Origin: Aureliella helgolandensis
GTDB taxonomy: Bacteria; Planctomycetota; Planctomycetia; Pirellulales; Pirellulaceae
Direction of reading: 5' to 3'
Length of the DNA: 64,000 nucleotides
Assembly (NCBI RefSeq): GCF_007752135.1
Contig: NZ_CP036298.1
Span: 4,526,001-4,590,000, forward strand
The notes below the pieces were generated by a model that worked only from the letters and a program-made list of their open reading frames with translations, made no database searches and was not told the origin of the DNA. Of this stretch, positions 8,823-18,216 are shown piece after piece. Position 1 is the first letter of the stretch. Every line of letters starts with the position of its first letter. The translations under genes and the position numbers were made by a program.

Positions 8823-9359
8823 ATGACATCTATTGATGCCAACTCGACGCTCAATCGCTTCTTTACTGGCTTGAGCGAGTACGTATTTCATTCACACCTA
8901 GGTGTGGTGGATACGGAATTAATTGACTACGTGAGTGGTCTACTGGTGCGTTTCACTCGCTGTGAAACCCTGCATCGCATTCGTCAGATTGATGGCAAGC
9001 CGACGACAGAAGTGGTGGCCATGGTTGTGGAAGCGGAAAACCGTCTGGGAGAAGCCCGTCGCGAGGTCCACAGACACATTGGCGATTACACCCTCTTCTG
9101 GTCAGGCATCTATCCGGAAGCGCTTCGCGAGATGCGCGGTGCCGATTCACGCGATCAGTTCATAAACTACTGCGCCCAAGGGAAGCGAGCCTATCGAATT
9201 GCCAGCTCGATTGAGGGAGGCTCACGTGCAGCTCCCAGTTCGCTGCTTGAACGGATGAGCGAGCAGTTTGAAATGTGCGCCTACGGCTTACGGGAAATCC
9301 GTCGTGAATGGGAACGCAGAGATAGCGAAGGCGACGGAAACGTCCCGCTCGTCCTCTAG
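8823..9359 (+). CDS. Hypothetical helical protein
   Basis: A 178-residue soluble protein that I do not recognise. It is mostly helical and charged, with no signal peptide or membrane segment; Cys residues at CETLH, NYCAQ and FEMCAY do not form a clear metal site. The ATG at 8823 is chosen because a GGGGG run lies 9-13 bases upstream and the promoter at 8745-8773 would start transcription downstream of the alternative ATG at 8757. It stands alone, with 0.9 kb to the next gene. Its own promoter and codon use like its neighbours suggest a real gene. Confidence 0.72.
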   Translation: MTSIDANSTLNRFFTGLSEYVFHSHLGVVDTELIDYVSGLLVRFTRCETLHRIRQIDGKPTTEVVAMVVEAENRLGEARREVHRHIGDYTLFWSGIYPEALREMRGADSRDQFINYCAQGKRAYRIASSIEGGSRAAPSSLLERMSEQFEMCAYGLREIRREWERRDSEGDGNVPLVL

Positions 9360-10242
9360 AGCCATTCCACCATTCACACCTTGAACCGGAAACTTGCACC
9401 AGCGGGCGGCTAGCAGTGCTGCAGCCAGCGAGCGAAACACAAAGAGCGACCAGACTAGAATCGCGCAAAGCGTGCGGCAGCAATGCCAAACTAGCTGGTC
9501 TCTCGCTCACAACATTGTTAGATACCACCGCGCAGCGTTCTCCACACTCGCATTCGATAGCGCTACTGGATGTCGAATTCGTAGTCCGCCCCGTGGCTAG
9601 CAAGCGTGAGCACGCCAAGGGGAGATGCAGCCACGGCTGAGCGACGAGCGACCTTACCACGAAAATTGAGAACTCCCTTTCATGGACTACTGATAAAATT
9701 GACGGCAGACAGTCGAGTGTACCGCTATCGCTGCTCCACTGCTTAGCAAATGGATTTCTCTCAACAGAGACGCATTTGCGACGATCCCAATTAGCCAATG
9801 CACACCCTGCGACTCAACTCGGCAATGCGTGAATGCAGAAGGCACGCATCCCCTACGTACTCGCCCGTTAATGGGACTGCAAGCTCGCTCCCCAGTATCC
9901 CTTCCTGGAGATTCTTTCAGTGCGATTCTTTCAGTGGGGTTAGCGCCGCTGATCTCCACCAAGCGATCCAACCAGACTCAGTTTAGATTTCTCGATGGAA
10001 ACGCAGTCCCACTATCTCCAAACGGCAACCGGGGAAGGGGTGTCTGTTCCGTCACGGTCCAAGTTGTTATCGTAGAGGCCTGCATCGCGACCGGAGTCTC
10101 TATGGGCTGCCGGACACCGCCGCGGCGCATGAAACCTCAGTGGGACAGCCTTGACCTCCCCAGTTCGGCAAGTGGCCGCCCAGCACTCCGCCGCTTTTCC
10201 ACAGTCAACTTGCCAGATATAGAGATAATAGAAACTTCATCC
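9360..10242. other. Gene-free region upstream of hslV
   Basis: An 883-base stretch. The frame of hslV stays open back to 9829 but the extra sequence shows no family similarity, and other open frames here look like chance. It holds a 14-base tandem duplication at 9910-9937. The region is long for a promoter and might contain an untranslated leader or a lost gene. Confidence 0.5.
9910..9937. repeat. 14-bp tandem duplication
   Basis: Two copies of gattctttcagtg plus one variable base (c, then g) lie head to tail 305 bases upstream of hslV. No function is evident. Confidence 0.75.
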
Positions 10243-10785
10243 ATGCAATTTCATGCAACGACGATTCTCTCAGTGCGACATGGAAACCAGGTTGCGTTGG
10301 GCGGAGATGGGCAAGTCACCCTGGATAAGACCATTATCAAAAGTGATGCCTGCAAAGTCCGAGTGCTGGCTGCTGGAAAAGTTGTCGTAGGCTTTGCGGG
10401 TGGCGCCGCCGACGCCTTTGCGCTCATGGAGCGTTTTGAGGGAAAACTCAAGGACTATCCGGCAAACCTGCCCCGAGCTGCGACTGAATTGGCGAGAGAA
10501 TGGCGCAGCGATCGCGCACTGCGTCGGCTCGAGGCCTTGTTAATTGCCATCGATGCAAAACATAGCCTGCTAGTGAGTGGAACCGGCGATGTGATTCAGC
10601 CCACCGACGGCATCGTAGGAATCGGCTCGGGAGGTAACTATGCAGTTGCAGCCGCCCGAGCACTGGTTCGCCACAGTCCCCTGCCGGCCAGCGAAATCGT
10701 ACGGCAAGGCCTCACCATCGCCGCGGAGCTCGATATCTATTCCGGTGGCAATATCATTGTGGAACAATTGGATTGCGAAGCATGA
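10243..10785 (+). CDS. hslV: ATP-dependent protease subunit HslV (ClpQ)
   Basis: A 180-residue threonine peptidase, the proteolytic core of the HslUV complex. The start MQFHATTILSVRHG places the catalytic Thr after a 5-residue propeptide (or 6, if the second Thr is used), unlike the enterobacterial enzyme where it follows Met1. Family landmarks are GGDGQVTL, AGKVVVGFAGGAADAFAL, WRSDRALRRLEALL and GSGGNYAVAAARAL. The frame is open further upstream, but only from 10243 is the sequence HslV-like, and the length then matches the family. It overlaps hslU by 4 bases (ATGA), so the two subunits are translationally coupled. Confidence 0.95.
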   Translation: MQFHATTILSVRHGNQVALGGDGQVTLDKTIIKSDACKVRVLAAGKVVVGFAGGAADAFALMERFEGKLKDYPANLPRAATELAREWRSDRALRRLEALLIAIDAKHSLLVSGTGDVIQPTDGIVGIGSGGNYAVAAARALVRHSPLPASEIVRQGLTIAAELDIYSGGNIIVEQLDCEA

Positions 10786-12185
10786 CCAACTCAACATCAA
10801 CACTAGACTCAGCGAATCATCCCACGGCGTATAGCAACCGCAGCTTAACACCCCGTGAAATTGTAACCGAGCTGGATCGCTACATCGTCGGTCAGGCCGA
10901 CGCGAAACGAGCTATTGCTATCGCGGTCAGGAACCGCTGGCGGCGCGGCCAATTGCCGGAGGAAATGCAAGCCGATATCGCTCCCAAAAACATTCTGATG
11001 GCCGGCCCCACCGGTGTCGGCAAAACCGAGATTGCGCGACGCCTCGCCAAACTCACCAATGCCCCCTTCATCAAAGTCGAAGCGACCAAGTACACCGAAG
11101 TTGGCTATTATGGCCGCGATGTGGAGAGCATGGTTCGAGACCTCGTTGAAAATGCAATCACACTCGTGCGGAGCCTAGAGCAGGAGCGCGTGCGAACCGA
11201 GGCGGAAGAGCGGACCGAAGACCGACTGCTCGACCTGTTGGTACCCACGGCGCGCCAAACAGAAATTGACCAGTTGGAGGAGCCGAGCGACGCAGACGCC
11301 GCCGCCAGACGCAAACGCACCCGAGACAAGATGCGCGAAATGCTTCAAGCCGGTGAGCTCGAGGAAAAGGTGGTGGAGTTCAGTGTAGAACAGAAGACGT
11401 CTCCCATCATGGTTGGGGGCGTTGGTGTGGAAAGCATGGACATCGACCTGCAAGGCATGTTCGAGCGGATCATTCCCAAAAATTCGAAGCGCCGCTCTAT
11501 GAAGATCGCACAAGCTCGCAAGATCCTGATCAATCAGGAAGCAGACAAGCTGATCGACGACGACAAAATCGCTTCCTTAGCCATTGACGCCAGTGAGCGC
11601 AACGGAATCATCTTCATCGATGAAATTGACAAGGTAATCGCCAGCGAAGGCGGCAAGTCCGCGGACGTATCTCGCATGGGTGTCCAACGCGATCTGTTGC
11701 CGATCGTCGAGGGGACAACCGTAAATACCAAGCATGGTTATATCAAAACCGACCACATTCTGTTTATCGCCGCAGGTGCCTTCCAACGTGGCCAACCCAG
11801 CGATTTGATGCCGGAATTGCAAGGCCGATTCCCTATACGCGTCGAACTTAGCGACTTGACCAAAGAGCATTTCGTCCGCATCCTCACCGAGCCGAACAAT
11901 TCACTCACCAAACAATACATTTCTCTCCTGGCTACCGAGGGAGTTACACTCGAATTTACGGAGGATGGGATTGAACGACTGGCCGACTTTGGTTTCAGTA
12001 CCAATCAATCCACCCAGAACATCGGCGCTCGCCGACTCTACACGATCCTTGAAAAAGTTTTGGAGGATCTCAACTTTGACGCCTCCGAAGCCACGCTCAG
12101 TCACGTGCAAATCGACGCGTCCTACGTCAATGCAAAACTGCAGGAGATCTGCGCAGACGAAGACTTGAGTCGCTTCATCCTCTAG
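10782..12185 (+). CDS. hslU: ATP-dependent protease ATPase subunit HslU (ClpY)
   Basis: A 467-residue AAA+ unfoldase that feeds substrates to HslV. Walker A is GPTGVGKTE, Walker B is IIFIDEIDK, and the pore motif appears as TEVGYYGRDVES. The intermediate (I) domain lies about residues 110-230, and the protein ends DLSRFIL, the C-terminal tail that docks into HslV. The ATG at 10782 is preferred over a TTG nine bases upstream because it forms the ATGA overlap with the hslV stop. Confidence 0.96.
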   Translation: MTNSTSTLDSANHPTAYSNRSLTPREIVTELDRYIVGQADAKRAIAIAVRNRWRRGQLPEEMQADIAPKNILMAGPTGVGKTEIARRLAKLTNAPFIKVEATKYTEVGYYGRDVESMVRDLVENAITLVRSLEQERVRTEAEERTEDRLLDLLVPTARQTEIDQLEEPSDADAAARRKRTRDKMREMLQAGELEEKVVEFSVEQKTSPIMVGGVGVESMDIDLQGMFERIIPKNSKRRSMKIAQARKILINQEADKLIDDDKIASLAIDASERNGIIFIDEIDKVIASEGGKSADVSRMGVQRDLLPIVEGTTVNTKHGYIKTDHILFIAAGAFQRGQPSDLMPELQGRFPIRVELSDLTKEHFVRILTEPNNSLTKQYISLLATEGVTLEFTEDGIERLADFGFSTNQSTQNIGARRLYTILEKVLEDLNFDASEATLSHVQIDASYVNAKLQEICADEDLSRFIL

Positions 12186-12742
12186 CGCAAGGTACGTCAG
12201 CTTGGGGCGTGTCCACTCGCGAGGCATTGCGCAGACATTGGAATTCACGGCCCCGTCCCAGTTGCCAACGTGAACTTTGCAAGGTGCTACTGGAATTTGC
12301 GAGGTGCCTCTGATGCGCTAGCGGGTTCGGAAAGGCTAGCATCCAGCACGCACACGACGCGCTGTCTTTCACCGCAGCACAATGCCGGGACGCTCTCCTC
12401 AAACCAGCGCTCGCTCCCAGATTTTTTGCTCCGGCAGCGACTGCCTGGAAACACATTTGCAGCATGCGCCCCCTTGCGCGCAACGCTCCGCCTAGGCGCC
12501 CCTTCTGATGCACTCATCGCCCCTCGTGGAACTAGGAGACACGGGCTTGCAACCATTAGTCGGATTGAAGCGATTGCCCTAGCCACGCGGCTTGAACATG
12601 ATTGCTGCGACAATCCGCATTTTGGAACAAGTGGATTCATCGTGCCCAAATTCAGTGCTATCTTTTCCTGAATGTGTGTTGCGTGGGCGTCCGTCGGCCA
12701 GCCAACATCCTAAGTCTCACGTAGTCTAGCGGATCAAATTTA
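12186..12742. other. Gene-free region after hslU
   Basis: A 557-base stretch between hslU and the histidine kinase gene. Open frames exist on both strands (for example 12287-12649) but show no signal peptide, domain or ribosome site. I see no terminator hairpin with a T-run. Confidence 0.5.
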
Positions 12743-14395
12743 GTGCGCAACGAAACAGCAATTGCAATTTTGCAAGTTGACGACGATTTTGAAGATGCAA
12801 ATGTACTAAGTCGCTTGCTAAATGGCCTGGATGGCCAATATACCCTCGATCATGCATGCACACTTGCCGAGGGACTCACACGCGCCGAGACGGGTAACTA
12901 TCAAGTCATTTTCACCGATCTGGGACTTCCCGATGCGAGCGGTTTAGAAGCGATTCAACGACTCAATCTGGCTTGTCCGGAAGCTGCTGTAATTGCTCAC
13001 TCCGGTTTAGGCGAAGAGTACTTACGAATCGAAGCGCTCACGCAGGGCGCCGATGACTTTTTGTCAAAACACGATTTGAATGCAATCGCCCTGCAGCGTT
13101 GCGTAAGCGAGAACCTCCACCGTTCGCGTCTCCGCGAAAATATCCGCTGCCTGTACCATGCGGTCCAAGAAGAAAAGGAGACGGTCGAAGCTCAAGCGGA
13201 AAAGCTGGCACTCCAAGCCACGGAACTAGCTCAACAGAACCGCAAACTTAAGAAACTGTGCGATTCGTCGCAAAAATTCGTTAACAATGTATCCCACGAA
13301 TTCAGAACCCCGCTCTGCGTAGTCAAGCAATACTCAAGCCTACTTGCGGACGGTATTGTCGGAGACGTCAATGTGGAACAGAAGCGGATGTTGCAAGTCA
13401 TCGAAGACCGAGTGGACGATTTGAACAACATGGTAGATGACATGTTGGACATCAGTCGACACGAGTCGGGCATGCTGGCGGCAGCCAGGGAACATTGCCA
13501 GGTCGCCGCCGTGGTGGAACGGATTCTACCGGTACTGCACCAACGTGCAAAACTACATGCTATCGAGATTCAAGCGGACCTCCCGGCAGACCTCCCGATC
13601 ACCTATTGTGATCCCGAAAAGGTGACGCGTACCTTGATTAATTTAGCGATCAACGCGATCAAGTTCTCGCCAGCCGGCTCCACCGTTCACATCCGCTTGC
13701 AATCCGAAGAATCGGCCAAACAAGTACGGATTGCGGTGCAAGATCAGGGGCCTGGGATCCCCTCAGACCAGACCCAGCAAATTTTCAAACGTTTCAACCG
13801 ACTCCATCAGGCTCAAGCAGCCCCGAAAACCGGTTTCGGCCTCGGATTGAATATTGCCGAAGAGCTCGTCGAGCTCAACCTTGGCCAAATCTCTCTGGAG
13901 AGCGTTGTTGGTGAGGGTAGTACTTTTTCGTTCACCGTCCCTGTCGCCGATTGGCCTGAAGTACTTCACCGACACCTTCAACGCGTCGCTCAAGATGAAC
14001 AGGAGCAGGAGGCGTCGATCCAAATTTCCGTGATTCGTGCATCACTCGTTCAACCGCTTTCCGACGCTACATGCCAACAGGGGCCCAAGGAGATTCAAGC
14101 CTTTCTCAACTGCCTCCTGTTCTCCAAAGATCTCCTGTTACCCATTGAAGACGACGTCTGGCTGGCTGTATTGACCGCAGGGCGGAGTGGCGCGGAATGC
14201 TTTCTTGAACGCATAGGCAAGGAGACAGAATCGGTCAATCGCAACCGAGCCCAAGGCGCGTTGCCGGAATTGAAGCTGGAAGATTTGGGGACGGTCGTAG
14301 GTGCGGAAAACCTGGATTCACTGCAGCAGTTACTTACGCGCAACGCTCCCGCCCTAACTTGCTCCGCCCAAAAAGGAACACTCTGTGCCATCTAG
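12743..14395 (+). CDS. Receiver-histidine kinase hybrid (cytosolic)
   Basis: A 550-residue signalling protein with no membrane segment. Residues 5-125 are a receiver domain (acidic pocket D13-D15, phosphoacceptor D59, K109). A coiled coil (about 140-175) leads to the HisKA domain with the phospho-His at H185 (NNVSHEFRTP), then HATPase with NLAINAIKFS (N box), DQGPGIP (G1) and GFGLGLNIAEE (G2). The last 150 residues are not kinase; a stretch DDVWLAVLTAGRSGAECFLERI faintly resembles a degenerate GGDEF-type domain. The start is a GTG without a clear ribosome site. Its 3' end overlaps the next receiver gene by 11 bases. Sensing presumably comes from phosphorylation of its own receiver by an upstream kinase. 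Confidence 0.88.
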   Translation: MRNETAIAILQVDDDFEDANVLSRLLNGLDGQYTLDHACTLAEGLTRAETGNYQVIFTDLGLPDASGLEAIQRLNLACPEAAVIAHSGLGEEYLRIEALTQGADDFLSKHDLNAIALQRCVSENLHRSRLRENIRCLYHAVQEEKETVEAQAEKLALQATELAQQNRKLKKLCDSSQKFVNNVSHEFRTPLCVVKQYSSLLADGIVGDVNVEQKRMLQVIEDRVDDLNNMVDDMLDISRHESGMLAAAREHCQVAAVVERILPVLHQRAKLHAIEIQADLPADLPITYCDPEKVTRTLINLAINAIKFSPAGSTVHIRLQSEESAKQVRIAVQDQGPGIPSDQTQQIFKRFNRLHQAQAAPKTGFGLGLNIAEELVELNLGQISLESVVGEGSTFSFTVPVADWPEVLHRHLQRVAQDEQEQEASIQISVIRASLVQPLSDATCQQGPKEIQAFLNCLLFSKDLLLPIEDDVWLAVLTAGRSGAECFLERIGKETESVNRNRAQGALPELKLEDLGTVVGAENLDSLQQLLTRNAPALTCSAQKGTLCAI

Positions 14396-14768
14396 CCGAA
14401 GAATACTGATCGTCGAGGATGACGAGGCGATTCGCTTTGCCACCGTGCTCCGACTTCGTCAACAGGGATATCAAACCTTCACCGCGTCCGATGGCGAAGC
14501 GGGATTGAAGGCGGCACTCACACTTCGGCCCGATATGATCTTAATGGACATACGCATGCCAAAACTCGACGGCTTAGCGGCACTTCGAGAGTTGAAAGGA
14601 AATCCGGAGACGCTCCACATTCCGGTCGTGATCGTATCCGCCAGTCCTGGAGACCAGTCAAACGCATTGGATTCCGGCGCTGAGTATTTCGTTCGCAAAC
14701 CCTATTCACACGAATTATTAACCCAAGTTTTGGCCTCTGCGTTCGCAGCCCCGACGCTAGGTCGATAA
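14385..14768 (+). CDS. Single-domain response regulator
   Basis: A 127-residue CheY-like receiver: acidic pair E11-D12-D13, phosphoacceptor D55 in LMDIRMP, and conserved K105 in VRKPYS. There is no output domain. A GTG start overlaps the kinase gene by 11 bases, with AAGGA about 8 bases upstream, which implies coupled translation. It is the obvious partner of the preceding kinase. Confidence 0.92.
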   Translation: MPSSRRILIVEDDEAIRFATVLRLRQQGYQTFTASDGEAGLKAALTLRPDMILMDIRMPKLDGLAALRELKGNPETLHIPVVIVSASPGDQSNALDSGAEYFVRKPYSHELLTQVLASAFAAPTLGR

Positions 14769-14864
14769 CAACACAGCAGCCTTCAATTCAAGAATACCGA
14801 CGACGCGCACTCGCTCGAGTCAGCCTCCACTTCTCGCTCCAACTCATCTTCCGGTAACGTATTT

Positions 14865-15416
14865 ATGGCAACCTCCTACACTTCAGCCCCGACCTCGCTT
14901 ACCACTCTGATCGAGTCGTTTTGCTGGAATCCCACGAGCACTCAAGCCGCATCCCACGATGCTCCCCAACAATCGATTGACCGACCTTGGGTCCTCTCGA
15001 TCGACGATGATGAAGAGTTCTCGCATGGATTGAAGCTCGGCCTACAAAGTCGAGGGTATGACGTCGTGCGCGCCTTTGACGGCATGGGAGCCTATCGCTT
15101 TGCAGTGGGCGTTGAACCCGTAGCCATTTTGCTCGATCTCTACCTACCCCACACAACGGGCGAAAAGGTGCTTGCGCAACTACGGTTTCATCCTCGAACG
15201 TCGGGCATCCCCGTGGCAATCGTGACCGGCATGCGGGAGCCAGCACTCAATCAGCGGCTACTCCTGGCTGGGGCAACCGAGGTGTTCCACAAGCCACTCT
15301 CGTTTTCACAGTTGGCAGACGCCATCGATGGATACCGGACACAGGTCAACGCCTCCCCCCCCGCACTTCAGAAACTTACTCGGCGTAGCCTGCCAGTCGG
15401 TGCCGCCGCCCCCTGA
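14865..15416 (+). CDS. Response regulator with N-terminal extension
   Basis: A 183-residue protein. The receiver occupies about residues 40-160 (acidic D47-D49, phosphoacceptor D91 in LLDLYLP, K143 in FHKPLS). The first 40 residues are an unrecognised Ser/Thr-rich extension and there is no DNA-binding output. It follows the previous receiver by 96 bases on the same strand. With the kinase it forms a kinase plus two receivers module, suggestive of a phosphorelay or of competing receivers. Confidence 0.88.
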   Translation: MATSYTSAPTSLTTLIESFCWNPTSTQAASHDAPQQSIDRPWVLSIDDDEEFSHGLKLGLQSRGYDVVRAFDGMGAYRFAVGVEPVAILLDLYLPHTTGEKVLAQLRFHPRTSGIPVAIVTGMREPALNQRLLLAGATEVFHKPLSFSQLADAIDGYRTQVNASPPALQKLTRRSLPVGAAAP

Positions 15417-15794
15417 GAGGAAAAAGTAGCACTTCAGCCACCCTTATCTAGCCATTTTTGTGCAAAAAGCACAGGGTTTCCGCAATCTGCCTCGCCAGAA
15501 ACTCCAATTCTTTGATTGTAGTCAGCCCACGCTTCGGGTAACATGGTGGCCATGGACGCTATGGCCTTTCTCCCCATTGGAGTTTTAGCCGGAGCGTCTC
15601 CCACCCTTACAGCCCCTCCCTAAACTCTCGGCTCATACAGCTTGTGCCAGTTCATTCATGGTGGATGGCGACCTATCGTCAACCTGGATGGCAGCAACGC
15701 TTTTGGCACTGACCGTTCGATTTCCACCTGCGAACGGACCGCCGCAATTGCAAGCTTGTGCGTTGAGTTTCCCCGCCTGTACGAGGCTCTCGCC
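15417..15794. other. Intergenic leader before the secretin-N gene
   Basis: A 378-base stretch. The reading frame of the next gene is open back to 15642, but the signal peptide begins at 15795. A small perfect hairpin, TGTGC-AAAAA-GCACA, lies at 15459-15473 without a following T-run. Nothing else is seen. Confidence 0.45.
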
Positions 15795-18212
15795 ATGAAA
15801 AATCACGTTTTCAGATTGATCTGCTGTTCAACTCTACTGCTGCCAGTGACTGCAGCCTACGGAGAAGACACAGATGGCGCCACACCCCAGCCCCCGCAAG
15901 TCGCGACGGCCCACCAACCTGCGCAGACTACGGTTCAATTCTCCTTCGAGCGGAGCCCTTGGCGGGCGGTGCTGGAATGGTTGGCCGACGAATCGGACCT
16001 AGCACTCCATGTGGGAGAGCTGCCCCAGGGAACGTTTACCTATTCCGATCCGCAGTCTTACACACCACTGGAAGCGCTCGACCGCGTCAATCTATTCCTG
16101 ATTCCAGAAGGTTTTTCCGTCGTACGTTCAGAACAGCTGCTTTCCGTCATCAGCCTCAAAGATGCGCGCAGCTTGAAACAGCTCGATGCGATGGCACGCT
16201 TGGTGAACGCCACCGACCTGCCTCAACTTGGAAATTATGATGTCGTCAAGTGCTTGATTCCGCTGGGGGAAGTGACGCCTGCCGAAGCGGCGGCCGAGCT
16301 GAAGCCTATGCAGTTGATGGTGGAGCCCGTAGTCTTGCCAAGCAGCAACCAATTGCTGGTCACCGACACGGCTGGAAAATTGAAAAGTGTGTGTGCCGTT
16401 CTCAGAGCTTTGGAAACCACCGTGGCGGCAGACAAACCCGTCGTGGAATCTTTCCAATTGGAACATGTCACACTCGAACAACTGCTCGAAGTGGCCGCAC
16501 CTCACTTGGCTATCGAAGCGGGACAACTGGCGAACGAACAAATCAACATCTCCGCAGATTCTACAGGCATGAAACTGTATGTCTCAGGGCAACCCGAGGC
16601 CGTCAGCCTACTCGCTAATCTGATTAAGACGATCGATTTGCCAGCCAATGGTACGAGTCAAGTCCCAGGGGACCAACTGCTCAAATCACATCCTGTACGG
16701 GCTGAGAATCTGAGCTCCGTCTACGACGTACTCCACACCCTGTTGGCCAACGAGCCGATCCGCTTGTCAATGGAGCCGACGACCAACACCATCGTGGCCC
16801 TGGCCGCACCGAGTGTCCATGAAACCATTGCAGAGACGATCACCGAACTCCAAGGCGTGGATACTATTTTTTCCGTCGTACAATTGAAGACGCTGGAACC
16901 TCACTTTGTAATCGCCCTGCTCGACGAGATGTTCGATCTATCCACGGCCGCTAGCCGTGAGAACCTTAAGATTGACGCCGATTTGGCCAGCATGCGACTA
17001 TTCCTGCGTGGTAAGAAGGACCGCGTCGCCGAAATCCAACAGGTTGTTGAACAACTCGATGCGACGCAAACCCACGATGGAACGCGTGTCGTCCCGCTCT
17101 TCGGCCCCAAAGCAGAGCGCGTCCTCGAGGAGGCGATGCGAACATGGAAGGGTAAAGCCGTTGCCAAGCCACCACGCCTGTCGGACAAGCGGCAAGCGAT
17201 CAGCGAACGCATCGTGGGAGCTCAGGACGTCGACACCCAAGAGGCCAGCGAGCTTTCAGACCAACAAGCCGACAATCCACTCCAAGTACGCTCTGCCAAT
17301 TTTGTCAGCACGCTTGCGGTCAAAGAAGATCTCCCCGAGAGTTCGGCTGATCCCTCCAAAGCAATTGGAGCCAAAGCAACACCCCACGGCATCCTTCTGC
17401 AATCGGACAATGAACAGGCTCTAGCGTTGTTTGAAGAACATGTCCGCAATATCGCCCGCTCGGAGAGTACCGACGACTTTCAAACCGTCGTCTACTACCT
17501 GAAGTACTCTTCGGCCGATGACGCCACCCGCTTGTTAGCCGATCTGCTGGAGGGGGCAACTTCAGTAGTCGACCAGCAAAAAGGCCCTCAGTTGATTAAC
17601 GGTTCTTCCGCCTCCTCCTCGGGCCTGTTGGGCAGCTACTTGCGTAAGAACGATGGCGCGATGATGGTCAACTCGGGCACGCTGACGGTAATCTCCGATG
17701 CACGCTTAAACCGATTGATCTGCCTAGGAACGACCACCGATATCGAATTGGTTCAACAATATCTCGAATTGATTGACAAAGACGCGAGCTTGACGGAAAT
17801 CGAGACGCGTGGGCGGTCCCATGTTATTGAGTTGCAACACACGCAAGCTGAAGAAATTGCGGATGTTGTGCGTGACGCCTATGGCGACCGCGTTGCATTA
17901 ACCAGCAAGGAGCGCCAGGCTCAAGCGGCGCAGTTGGCTGCCAGTAAGGACAAGTCGGGTAACAACAGTGGAAACAATCTGCAGGTCAGTAAGAGCCAAG
18001 AGGCTCAAATGACACTGGCGGTACACGAACAAAGTAATGCATTGGTCGTCACCGCACCGGAACCACTGTTCTTGGAAGTTCAACAGCTTATCCAAAAGCT
18101 AGACCAACAGGGCGCACAAGCTGTGGAAGTCGTCTGGTATCCGAACGTAGAGCGTTTAGAGATGCTGAAAGATGTTTTGAATATCGATTCACGCTCGGGA
18201 CGCAGGAGGTAG
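15795..18212 (+). CDS. Exported protein with secretin-type N-domain repeats, no secretin barrel
   Basis: An 805-residue protein starting with a signal peptide (MKNHVFRLICC..., cleavage near AYGED). The ATG at 15795 has GAGG 8 bases upstream. Several N1/N2-like (secretin_N/NolW) modules can be seen: ISADSTGMKLYVSGQPE, TLTVISDARLNRLICLGTT and ALVVTAPEPLFLEVQQL, each followed by a helix ending in L-L-I-D/LDQ. The beta-barrel domain of true secretins is absent; the protein ends 30 residues after the last N-module in a basic tail. It may be a periplasmic scaffold rather than a pore. It precedes the EF-hand gene by 4 bases. Confidence 0.72.
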   Translation: MKNHVFRLICCSTLLLPVTAAYGEDTDGATPQPPQVATAHQPAQTTVQFSFERSPWRAVLEWLADESDLALHVGELPQGTFTYSDPQSYTPLEALDRVNLFLIPEGFSVVRSEQLLSVISLKDARSLKQLDAMARLVNATDLPQLGNYDVVKCLIPLGEVTPAEAAAELKPMQLMVEPVVLPSSNQLLVTDTAGKLKSVCAVLRALETTVAADKPVVESFQLEHVTLEQLLEVAAPHLAIEAGQLANEQINISADSTGMKLYVSGQPEAVSLLANLIKTIDLPANGTSQVPGDQLLKSHPVRAENLSSVYDVLHTLLANEPIRLSMEPTTNTIVALAAPSVHETIAETITELQGVDTIFSVVQLKTLEPHFVIALLDEMFDLSTAASRENLKIDADLASMRLFLRGKKDRVAEIQQVVEQLDATQTHDGTRVVPLFGPKAERVLEEAMRTWKGKAVAKPPRLSDKRQAISERIVGAQDVDTQEASELSDQQADNPLQVRSANFVSTLAVKEDLPESSADPSKAIGAKATPHGILLQSDNEQALALFEEHVRNIARSESTDDFQTVVYYLKYSSADDATRLLADLLEGATSVVDQQKGPQLINGSSASSSGLLGSYLRKNDGAMMVNSGTLTVISDARLNRLICLGTTTDIELVQQYLELIDKDASLTEIETRGRSHVIELQHTQAEEIADVVRDAYGDRVALTSKERQAQAAQLAASKDKSGNNSGNNLQVSKSQEAQMTLAVHEQSNALVVTAPEPLFLEVQQLIQKLDQQGAQAVEVVWYPNVERLEMLKDVLNIDSRSGRRR

Positions 18213-18216
18213 TCGA

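Noticed and set aside
9160-9798. A 212-codon open frame on the minus strand overlapping the orphan protein gene
   Set aside because: It is antisense to a well-supported gene, has no ribosome site or domain, and a Cys/Arg/Ser-rich composition typical of shadow frames.
9829-10242. In-frame 5' extension of hslV
   Set aside because: No similarity to HslV or any motif; the family length and N-terminus match only from 10243.
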